Source: HdN1 sp052035295 (GTDB taxonomy: Bacteria; Pseudomonadota; Gammaproteobacteria; Pseudomonadales; Ketobacteraceae). From it: DNA of 38,602 nt. The stretch is from NCBI GenBank assembly GCA_052035295.1, contig JBPOHS010000170.1, forward strand, positions 1 through 38,602. Reading direction: 5' to 3'. How positions within the stretch are numbered: position 1 is the first letter of the stretch; each line of letters starts with the position of its first letter. Below the pieces are notes generated by a model. That model did not search any database and had not been told where the DNA came from. It saw nothing but the letters and a program-made list of their open reading frames with translations. The position numbers were made by a program, and so were the translations under genes. This document shows positions 7,432 through 13,900 of this stretch, in pieces.

Positions 7432-8588
7432 GTTGCTTTCAATCCATAACGCTCAAACTGCATTTCCTTCAGTCGACTGATGGCGCGCCGAAACGGAAAT
7501 TCGAGGTAACCCCTTTCATAAAGCGAATCCAGCGCGACATCGGCTTCGATATATAACGGTATACCCCGGTCGTAGCATTCATCCACAAGCGCGATGAATC
7601 GCCGTACGCTATCGTCGTTGGGCGCGAGCGCCGGCAGAACACGATCCCCCGCGTGCACCTGCGCCACCCCGTCTTCTGTGCCGCGAGCAATGCGGCCGGC
7701 TTGTTGCGTGCCACCCAAGGCCGGTACATCTGCCAGCAATATCACCTCGAAGCGGTCGCACAAGGCGATAAAGTCGGGCGCAGCCAGCGGCGCTTTACAC
7801 AGCTGCTCGTAGGTACACCACAGCGCCTTGTCTGTCTGTGCGACGCATCCAATCGTGCGTGATCCCACGATAATCGAATCCTGAGATAGTAGGTCAGTGC
7901 CCGACAGGGTTTTTATCCGCGTTAAAAAGTCAGCGTTATTTTGTGAGTTTTTCACAAAATAACGCTGACTTTGTTGGCCGCTGTGCAGACGATGGTCCTG
8001 GCCCCCATCCACGGCGATGATCGTCATGTGTTTTTCGATGGCACGGATGGCCGGCAGGAATCGCTCGCGATTGAAGCCATCGGCATAGAGCTGTTGTGGT
8101 GGTTGATTGGAGGTGGCTACGATCGTAACGCCGTGGGTAAACAAGGCTTGAAACAGCGTTCCCAGCAGCATGGCGTCAGCGATGTCGGCAACAAACAGCT
8201 CGTCGAAACACAGTACCCGTATTTCCTGAGCCAGTTCACGGGCGAGCACCAACAGGGGGGCTGGTGTGCCCATGAGTTGAAACTGGCGGCGGTGCACCCA
8301 CTGCATGAAATGATGAAAATGCTGACGTCGCGCAGGAACACGCAAACGCTGAAAAAAGGCATCGAGAAGCCAGGTTTTTCCCCGGCCTACCGGCCCCCAC
8401 AAATAAACACCCACAGCGCTGCCCGGCGGAATAGCGTGCAGTGCATCGTGGCAAGCGTCGAGTTGACGGGCTGCGCGTTCTTGCGCGGAATCCGCATGGA
8501 AAGCCGAGATCTGAACGGCGTGACGCAAGGTCGCCACCAGCGAGGGCGGATGTAAGTGGGAGGCTTCGGCAGGGGGGCGGGTGGGCAT
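7407..8588 (-). CDS. zapE: Cell-division ATPase ZapE (AFG1 family)
   Basis: ZapE is an AAA+-like ATPase that in E. coli joins the Z-ring late in division; relatives are the mitochondrial AFG1/LACE1 proteins. The 393-residue protein carries Walker A GPVGRGKT (residues 65-72), Walker B LCFDE (126-130) followed by FVADIADAM, a sensor-like VATSNQPPQQLY (about 155-167), and the C-terminal blocks DFIALCDRFEVILLADVP and DDSVRRFIALVDECYDRG that are typical of the family. Length fits. The variable stretch about residues 205-225 (YFVKNSQNNADFLTRIKT) is encoded by a perfect inverted repeat and differs from what I recall of ZapE proteins. No strong ribosome-binding site is seen before 8588, so the start is uncertain by a few codons. 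It is transcribed away from the injection-system cluster. Confidence 0.9.
   Translation of the reverse strand: MPTRPPAEASHLHPPSLVATLRHAVQISAFHADSAQERAARQLDACHDALHAIPPGSAVGVYLWGPVGRGKTWLLDAFFQRLRVPARRQHFHHFMQWVHRRQFQLMGTPAPLLVLARELAQEIRVLCFDELFVADIADAMLLGTLFQALFTHGVTIVATSNQPPQQLYADGFNRERFLPAIRAIEKHMTIIAVDGGQDHRLHSGQQSQRYFVKNSQNNADFLTRIKTLSGTDLLSQDSIIVGSRTIGCVAQTDKALWCTYEQLCKAPLAAPDFIALCDRFEVILLADVPALGGTQQAGRIARGTEDGVAQVHAGDRVLPALAPNDDSVRRFIALVDECYDRGIPLYIEADVALDSLYERGYLEFPFRRAISRLKEMQFERYGLKATKGGDSDD
7926..7972. repeat. Perfect 21-bp inverted repeat inside zapE
   Basis: Arms 7926-7946 and 7952-7972 are exact reverse complements (21 of 21) around a 5-base loop GTTTT. Each arm contains the core GTCAGCGTTATTTTGTGA. 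In the zapE (minus) sense the second arm is followed by further T residues, making a run of five. The repeat is much more AT-rich than its surroundings and keeps the zapE frame open. It may be an inserted palindromic element or an internal RNA hairpin. Confidence 0.9.
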
Positions 8589-8682
8589 GGAAATACTTTA
8601 ATGCAATACCTGCAACAGAGCCAGCGATGGTGATGGAGAGACTGGTATTTTGGTGTTTATAAGTCCTGGGCGGACGTCTGAA

Positions 8683-8753
8683 AGGTCCTTTTGTCCAACG
8701 CCCAAAGCAACAAAACAGGACCTGATAGGCGCCGCTTGGGCTGGGCGTTTTTT
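8683..8753 (+). terminator. Intrinsic-terminator-like element with overlapping alternative stems
   Basis: AGGTCCTTTTG (8683-8693) can pair with CAAAACAGGACCT (8711-8723) with a two-base bulge. Its loop contains AACGCCCA (8697-8704), which pairs perfectly with TGGGCGTT (8742-8749), immediately followed by T residues to 8753. The two stems interleave, so they are either mutually exclusive or form a pseudoknot. No plus-strand gene precedes it, so it could end a small RNA or block read-through into the cluster. Confidence 0.5.
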
Positions 8754-8818
8754 GAGCGCTTACCCTCATCGTTATCCTGAGCCAGGTCAAAACTCGATTT
8801 GTCATAAATATATAATGT

Positions 8819-8848
8819 TTGACTCTTCGGTTTTAGGCTGAATAGAAT
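8819..8848 (+). promoter_or_regulatory. Candidate sigma70 promoter of the injection-system operon
   Basis: TTGACT (8819-8824) and TAGAAT (8843-8848) with an 18-base spacer lie 63 bases before the first ATG of the cluster. All 15 downstream genes are on this strand with small gaps or overlaps. No second promoter of similar quality was noticed within the cluster, although the 73-base gap at 11090-11162 is the largest place where one could sit. Confidence 0.45.
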
Positions 8849-8911
8849 CGGGGCTCTCCTGGTGGCGTAGTTTGTACCACGGGTCGGCCGTTATTCGCGG
8901 GGATCACCCAG

Positions 8912-9979
8912 ATGGACACTATTGTGCAGCAAGCTCTGACCGCACTGGATGCGCATATATCCAGTTTGTTGCCTGCGCCCGTGCCCGTAGGAATGACGCG
9001 TCAGGTTCGGGTACTGCCACTGCGCGTTACCCCCGCTGGTATTGGTGGTTATGTTGGCCCGCAAGAAAATCCTCAGGCGGATGTTCATGCGCGGCACGTG
9101 CAGGCGAGCGTGCGTGTGGCCATGCAGGGCGGACAGGATCAGAGTGCCAGTAGCCATCTCGATTTGATCACCCGCAATTTGATGAGTCAATCGCGGGCAG
9201 AGTTGCGACAACGCGGCATTTTCTGGATCAAGCCTGAACTGGTCGATGATCGTAACGCCCACTTTGAACTGCTCTACGAATACGCCCATCACCCGGACAC
9301 CGGGGAAGGCATCATCCAGTCCCTCGATCTCGCCCTTGAATCCAATGTCACGCCTTACCGCGCGAAATTCGTCTGGAACATGGCTGCGCCGTCGCTCACA
9401 GCGGAAGCCAACCCTCTGGCCGAGTTCGCCGTGTCCGATGACCCGGATCTCAACGCCGGTTCGCCTGTATCGCAATGGGTATTCAATACCGTAGAACCCC
9501 GCATTGAACAAAATGCCGCTGTGCGTGGCGGGCCCCTGACGCTGGCGCAACCACGCAAGGCCGGCGCGCAGTTGCTGTGGCGGCCGCACCAGGCGGCGTT
9601 ATCCCTTTCCAGGTTCATCGTCGGGTGTGAATTCAGCTCGATAAGCAATGATGGTGTCGGGCTGGTATTTCATCGCATCGATAATGACAATTTTTTCTAT
9701 TTTCTTGCCTCCGAGCGACACCGTTATCACATTTTCGGGCGCAAGAGTGCAGGCATTTACAGTGTCATCAGCGTCAACAGCAACGCTGGTTTCAGTCTGA
9801 ATACCCGGCATCAGCTGGTGATTTCCAGCTATGACGGCAAGCTCAGCGCAGTAATGGATGAGCAACAAACACTGGCTGCGGAGACAGGCGTGACAATGCC
9901 GGAAGGTGAGATCGGTTTTCTCACCCATGGCAACAATCGCGCGCGGTTTCATCGTGCCCGGGTCATTGATCTGATTTAA
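8912..9979 (+). CDS. Putative tail-terminator-like protein with C-terminal lectin-like domain
   Basis: First gene of the cluster; not a family I recognise outright. Residues 1-160 show an alpha/beta pattern (RQVRVLPLRVTPAGIGGYVG, then NAHFELLYEYAHHPDTGEGIIQSLDLAL about 120-147). That pattern recalls phage tail-terminator/Pvc16-like caps that precede the sheath gene in contractile systems. Residues about 220-355 form a separate beta-rich domain: GVGLVFHRIDNDNFFYFLAS, then RHQLVISSYDGKLSAVMDE and GEIGFLTHGNNRARFHRARVIDLI. This is the repeating pattern of a concanavalin-like (LamG/DUF1080-like) sandwich. Position directly before the sheath supports a structural role. The terminator part is an inference from position and weak pattern; the sandwich domain is more secure. 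The ribosome-binding site is weak (GGGG about 10 bases upstream). Confidence 0.55.
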   Translation: MDTIVQQALTALDAHISSLLPAPVPVGMTRQVRVLPLRVTPAGIGGYVGPQENPQADVHARHVQASVRVAMQGGQDQSASSHLDLITRNLMSQSRAELRQRGIFWIKPELVDDRNAHFELLYEYAHHPDTGEGIIQSLDLALESNVTPYRAKFVWNMAAPSLTAEANPLAEFAVSDDPDLNAGSPVSQWVFNTVEPRIEQNAAVRGGPLTLAQPRKAGAQLLWRPHQAALSLSRFIVGCEFSSISNDGVGLVFHRIDNDNFFYFLASERHRYHIFGRKSAGIYSVISVNSNAGFSLNTRHQLVISSYDGKLSAVMDEQQTLAAETGVTMPEGEIGFLTHGNNRARFHRARVIDLI

Positions 9980-10003
9980 CCCACAGTCGAGGAGATCTCC
10001 TAG

Positions 10004-11089
10004 ATGGAAGACCAATTTGCCGAACAGATAGTCCCCGGCACCTTTATACGCGTGCAGGCCGAAGCGCTGATCGCGCCCAAGGGCGTTGCCTATGGTAACG
10101 TCGGCATTGTAGGCACGGCAGCCAATGCTTCAGGTGGCGCAGATGTCGTCAAGAAGGTGCAGATCCTTTCCAGCCTTGAAGATGCGCGCAAGGTGTACGC
10201 GCTGTCGGATGCGGCTTCGGTCGGTACCCTGAACCTGATGCGTAGCCTCGAATTGCTGTTCCAGAACGGCGCCACCACCGTGTTTTCCTATTCGCTGGCG
10301 GCGGGCGCGACTCAGGCGGATTTCTCGGCCGGTGTTGCCGAGCTGCTGAAAGAAGACATCAATATTCTGGTCGCACCTGAACTCACAACGGCCACGGCGA
10401 AAACGGTGCTGGGTGAAGTCAGTAACGCCGAAACCAATGGGCGCGACGTGTTGGCAGTGATTGGCTGCGATGCTTCCACAGTGGCCGCTATTACTACGGC
10501 AGGCTATGTCACGGCCAACAAGCGATTTGTCATGTGCGCGCCCGGCATTCGTGCCTATGATGTGGCAGCCAATGCCGAGGTTCCCCTGGCCGGCAATTAT
10601 ACCGCAGCGGCTGTCGCGGGTCTGATCGCATCGCTTGCACCGCATTCCAGCCCGACCAACAAGGTGCTGCCCTCTGTAGGGAGTCTGTCGACCAAATATG
10701 GTTATGGCGAGCTCAAAACCCTGCTGCAGGCCAATGTGCTGACGCTTGAAAATCGCCAGGGAGTACGCGTTGTGCGCGGCCTGACGACCGAAGGTGCCGC
10801 CTTTTCGCAAATTACCACACGGCGCATTGTTGACTACGCCAAAGCGGGAATCCGTGGTGTGTCGAATCCGTTCATCGGCAAGCTCAACAATGAACGTGTA
10901 CGCAAGGCGTTACAGGGTTCAATCGACAATTTCCTCACCACCATGGTGGTGGATGAAGCGCTTACGGGTTACACGCTGGAAGTCAAGGCGAGCCGTGCGG
11001 ATGAAATATCCGGGCGTTGCGTGGTCAACGTGGCGATGCAGCCGACCTTCAGCATTGATTACATCCGGGTAACACTCGCGCTTTCGTGA
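10004..11089 (+). CDS. Contractile tail sheath protein
   Basis: Forms the outer contractile cylinder that drives the inner tube through the target envelope. The 361-residue protein has the sheath layout: N-terminal handshake strand and domain (GTFIRVQAEALIAPKGVAYGNVGIVGTA), a central Rossmann-like part with INILVAPEL and DVLAVIGCDA, then the conserved C-terminal domain with FSQITTRRIVDYAKAGIRG, GKLNNERVRKALQGSIDNFL and a closing strand FSIDYIRVTLALS. It is compact compared with P2, Mu or T4 sheaths (about 400-660 residues), lacking added outer domains. A GAGGAG box lies upstream. The tube gene follows after 73 bases. Only one sheath gene is present, unlike many eCIS loci that have two or three. 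Confidence 0.93.
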   Translation: MEDQFAEQIVPGTFIRVQAEALIAPKGVAYGNVGIVGTAANASGGADVVKKVQILSSLEDARKVYALSDAASVGTLNLMRSLELLFQNGATTVFSYSLAAGATQADFSAGVAELLKEDINILVAPELTTATAKTVLGEVSNAETNGRDVLAVIGCDASTVAAITTAGYVTANKRFVMCAPGIRAYDVAANAEVPLAGNYTAAAVAGLIASLAPHSSPTNKVLPSVGSLSTKYGYGELKTLLQANVLTLENRQGVRVVRGLTTEGAAFSQITTRRIVDYAKAGIRGVSNPFIGKLNNERVRKALQGSIDNFLTTMVVDEALTGYTLEVKASRADEISGRCVVNVAMQPTFSIDYIRVTLALS

Positions 11090-11162
11090 GAGGGTTTTCG
11101 GTATTTATCAGAGTCAGGCAGTCATCTGCGTTCGACAGTAAAGATTCAGACAGGACATCATC

Positions 11163-11660
11163 ATGGCAAATATGAACGTTTATACCGGTGCCGACGGCGC
11201 GATTGCCTTGTCTTCGGGCAGCGATACCGAGGGCGGCATTGCACAGGGCATTATCGATGCCAACGCGTTGATGGTCGTGGGGCGCGCCCAGGGCGTTTCC
11301 ATTGAAGTAACGTCCGATGTGCGGGCCTTTCATGAGATTGGCCAGCGCTATGCGACGGAGCTGCGGCCGGGCAATGTGACGGTGCGAGGCACAATTCGTC
11401 GTGCCTATCTCAATGGCGCGCTATTGCGTCTGTTGTTGGGTGAGGCGGCCGATGGTCGTCCGCGCTCGTCTTGGGCGCAGCCGTCCTTCAATATTACCTT
11501 GCTGGCTGAAAATGCGGCCATGCCGGGCGTGCGCAGCACCATCACGCTACACGGCGTGAAGCTGGATCAGTGGAATTACACCATGCCCGAAGACGATTTC
11601 ATCATGGAATCGGCCAACTTCCAGGCCTTGTTCCTCACGGTGGCGGATGAAGGCGCGTAA
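11163..11660 (+). CDS. Inner tail tube protein
   Basis: The 165-residue beta-rich protein sits directly after the sheath, the expected place for the tube subunit whose hexameric rings stack into the delivered needle. It shows alternating strand patterns: NMNVYTGADGAIALSSG, VSIEVTSDVRAFHEIG, RYATELRPGNVTVRGTIRRAYLNG, STITLHGVKLDQWNYTMPEDDFIMESANFQALFLTV. The last segment matches the family habit of a final strand pair after the chain has described a change in secondary structure. An AGGA box precedes the ATG. Identity as tube rests on length, strand pattern and order; sequence motifs in this family are weak. Only one tube gene is present. Confidence 0.82.
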   Translation: MANMNVYTGADGAIALSSGSDTEGGIAQGIIDANALMVVGRAQGVSIEVTSDVRAFHEIGQRYATELRPGNVTVRGTIRRAYLNGALLRLLLGEAADGRPRSSWAQPSFNITLLAENAAMPGVRSTITLHGVKLDQWNYTMPEDDFIMESANFQALFLTVADEGA

Positions 11661-11665
11661 CGATC

Positions 11666-12136
11666 ATGGCGTACTTGTTGTCTGCAGATGAATTGCTAGC
11701 GGGTGGTGCCTTGACCTATGCGATCGAGGTACCGCCACACCTGATGGGCGCAGGAAGTCGCGATGGCGGCAGCGTACAGTTGCGCCCCCTCACGGTGCGT
11801 GATCTGCAATTGATTGCGAGGGCGGCCAAAGACAACGACGCGCTAACGAGCGCCCTGATGGTGCAGTCGGCGCTGGTGGAACCGAAACTGGCGCTGCCGC
11901 AGGTCAATGCAATGCCGGTGGGGTTGCTGCAATTCCTGCTGGAACAAGTGAACCTGATCAGCGGGATGTCTGCGACGCCCTCGGACATGCGGGCAGCGAG
12001 CGAAGACCCGCTGGTGAAGGCGGCCTTTATTCTGGCGCGCGAATTTGGCTGGACGCCGGAACAGGTGGGTGAGTTGACGCTGGGGCAGATCATGTTGCAT
12101 CTGCAGATGCTCAGGGAGCAGCGCGGGCATGAGTGA
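11666..12136 (+). CDS. Putative tail assembly chaperone
   Basis: A 156-residue mostly helical protein placed between tube and the tape-measure region, the site of tail assembly chaperones in contractile phages and of small XkdN-like proteins. The central segment VQLRPLTVRDLQLIARAAKDND followed by SALVEPKLALPQVNAMPVGLLQFLLEQVNLISGM has the look of chaperone domains that bind the tape measure. The C-terminal part is LAREFGWTPEQVGELTLGQIMLHLQMLREQRG, which resembles the short gpE/GpG-T-like tail partner seen after such chaperones. No frameshift site producing a second product is evident. It starts 6 bases after the tube stop and overlaps the next gene by 8 bases. Function is inferred from order and helical pattern. 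Confidence 0.6.
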   Translation: MAYLLSADELLAGGALTYAIEVPPHLMGAGSRDGGSVQLRPLTVRDLQLIARAAKDNDALTSALMVQSALVEPKLALPQVNAMPVGLLQFLLEQVNLISGMSATPSDMRAASEDPLVKAAFILAREFGWTPEQVGELTLGQIMLHLQMLREQRGHE

Positions 12137-13313
12137 ACAGACAGATAGCGATGTGCTGTCGTCATTGGTGGCACCGTTCCGGCAGGCGCAATCGCTGCTC
12201 GGGCAGGTCACGAACGTGGCGCAATCGCTGGCTGGCGACACCCTGTTTGGTGAGGTGATGGCGGGATTGTCATCATTGCCGTCTGCGGCAAGCGTCAATC
12301 CACTGCAGTCGGCACAGTCCCTGCCCGTTGATAACGATGATGCCAAGGGGCTCGCTGCCAACGAGACCGGGAATCCGGAGATTGCCGGTGGCGGCTTTAT
12401 CGCGGCATTACAGGCGAAGGCGCGCAGCACTCCTCTGTCCAATCCAGCGAAAGGTAGTCTGCAGGCGAAGGGGGCGTCGGGAAAGCGTGCCCAATCGACA
12501 CCAAGCACCCCGGGCCGGTTTGCAGACGCTCTTCAATCATCAGCCTTACCGTCACCGCTGACCGTTATGTCGGGGTTGTTGAATGATGCGCAGCAGCAGG
12601 CGTCGACCTGGCTGGCCCGCGACATTCCGGCGCCGGGTCGGGTCTTGCAAGATGCCTTGCGTGCAACACGGGGAAGTTGGGCGGCACTGGATCGTATTGC
12701 CGAGCTGGTGCAATGGCTGGAAAGTGACGCGGCCCCACGACGAGATGCATTTACGGGCAACAACGCTGCGACGGCAAAGAATGCTTTGCCAAAAGGTGCA
12801 TCGTCTGCGTCGATGACATCTTCGGTACGGGGAAGTGCCGGCGAGCAGTTGGCGCAAACGCCAAGTGCCTTACATCGACAGTCCGGTACTCGCGGTGAAG
12901 ACGCGGTCATCGGGCATTCCTTTTTGCAAGATCTGGTCGACGCGGCATGGAATGCGGCCACTGGCGCTCACGGTCAAGCATCGCGTGGACGTGCGGGAGA
13001 ACAGGCGGCGCTGGCCGGTACCGATAGAGCGACGGGTTCCGGTTCACCGGATGTGCGCTCTGCCAGGGGCAGCACCCCGGCACCGCGGGGGCAGTCAATG
13101 CTGAATCCGCAACTGTCTACGCGTCCTGGCGATGGTGGCACTGCGGGCACGCAGCAAACGTCCTCCTCCAACCGGTCGTCTGTCACAGAGAGCGCTACCT
13201 CGGAGCGATCGATGCCGCCCAATAGGGACGTTATCAATGATGACGATCTGGCAGAACGCCTGAATCGTGCACTGATCGAACAGGCCTGGCGTGGTGGAGT
13301 GGATCTCACATGA
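12129..13313 (+). CDS. Low-complexity protein of the injection-system cluster, unknown
   Basis: I do not recognise this 394-residue protein. It is rich in Ala, Ser, Gly, Thr, Gln and Pro, with long stretches likely to be disordered (about 60-140, 215-245 and 285-370). Helical islands lie between them, for example SDVLSSLVAPFRQAQSLLGQ at the N-terminus and WAALDRIAELVQWLES about 194-209. The last 25 residues, NDDDLAERLNRALIEQAWRGGVDL, form a compact acidic-basic helix. Its start overlaps the chaperone gene and its ATGA end overlaps the next gene, so translation is coupled and it is surely part of the machine. It could be a tape-measure partner, a linker between tube and hub, or a lumen-loaded cargo; none is proven. 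Confidence 0.6.
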   Translation: MSEQTDSDVLSSLVAPFRQAQSLLGQVTNVAQSLAGDTLFGEVMAGLSSLPSAASVNPLQSAQSLPVDNDDAKGLAANETGNPEIAGGGFIAALQAKARSTPLSNPAKGSLQAKGASGKRAQSTPSTPGRFADALQSSALPSPLTVMSGLLNDAQQQASTWLARDIPAPGRVLQDALRATRGSWAALDRIAELVQWLESDAAPRRDAFTGNNAATAKNALPKGASSASMTSSVRGSAGEQLAQTPSALHRQSGTRGEDAVIGHSFLQDLVDAAWNAATGAHGQASRGRAGEQAALAGTDRATGSGSPDVRSARGSTPAPRGQSMLNPQLSTRPGDGGTAGTQQTSSSNRSSVTESATSERSMPPNRDVINDDDLAERLNRALIEQAWRGGVDLT

Positions 13314-13900
13314 GTCTGAAACCGATGCTGGGCGACTGGGAATTACCGCGTGTCACGCAATTGGAAACACTGGAAGAGCGCGCACTGGTGGAATTGAGCG
13401 TGCCGGGTCGTGCCGGTAATGTCTATCAGGATTTGAATCGCATGCCGACACGCATTTATGTGGCCGGCAGCGTTTTTGGCTACGATGCCGGCCAGGAATT
13501 TCTTGCATCCGTGCGGGAAAAATACGTCGCAGGCGAACCGCTGACGTTTGTCTCCGATATTGTGGAAGGCACGGATGTGCAATATGTGGTGGTGCAATCG
13601 CTGCATATCCAGAGCAACGCCTTGCATCCCGAGCAGATCGACTACACCTTGTGGCTTGCCGAAAGTCCGCCACCGCCACCCCCTTCAAGTTTGCTCGGCG
13701 ATATTGATACCGGGCTGTTGGATATGGCCGGCAGCTTGCTGGATTCGGCGATGGGCGCGCTTGATGCGCTGGAAGCGTTGGGCAGCGTGCCCAATCTTAG
13801 CGATCCGACGGTACCGTTGAGCGGAACGCTCGATGACACTTCGTCGGCCATGGATCAACTCGGCGGCGCCGGTGCTGCCATCAAAGGGTTATTTGGCTAA
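13310..13900 (+). CDS. Distal-tail/baseplate hub-associated protein
   Basis: The N-terminal 118 residues read as a beta-rich domain: DWELPRVTQLETLEERALVELSVPG, NVYQDLNRMPTRIYVAGSVFGYDAGQEFLASVREKY, GEPLTFVSDIVEGTDVQYVVVQSLHIQ. This resembles the N-terminal part of DNA_circ_N/Mu gpN-like and distal-tail proteins, which form the ring at the tube-baseplate junction. A run of prolines (about residues 120-126) separates it from an Ala/Leu/Gly-rich, amphipathic C-terminal tail (about 128-196). In known contractile tails this ring connects the tube to the gpD hub encoded further on. It overlaps both neighbours (ATGA before it, TAATG after it). The assignment is by fold pattern and is moderate. Confidence 0.55.
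   Translation: MSLKPMLGDWELPRVTQLETLEERALVELSVPGRAGNVYQDLNRMPTRIYVAGSVFGYDAGQEFLASVREKYVAGEPLTFVSDIVEGTDVQYVVVQSLHIQSNALHPEQIDYTLWLAESPPPPPPSSLLGDIDTGLLDMAGSLLDSAMGALDALEALGSVPNLSDPTVPLSGTLDDTSSAMDQLGGAGAAIKGLFG

Larger units (their letters stand above)
8589..8911. other. Divergent intergenic region between zapE and the injection-system cluster
   Basis: 323 bases without a supported gene. It contains a two-hairpin element ending in a T-run (8683-8753) and a candidate promoter (8819-8848) for the rightward cluster. A TATAAT hexamer at 8811-8816 is also present, but I find no good -35 box 16-18 bases upstream of it. The leader from the candidate start near 8855 to the first gene is about 55 bases. 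Confidence 0.5.

Noticed and set aside
7926..7972. Insertion sequence ends or transposon disrupting zapE
   Set aside because: No transposase lies between the arms (loop is 5 bases) and the zapE frame stays open with all motifs on both sides.
8811..8816. Perfect TATAAT as the main promoter of the cluster
   Set aside because: No acceptable -35 hexamer lies 16-18 bases upstream; the pair at 8819-8848 is better, although the hexamer could act with an activator.
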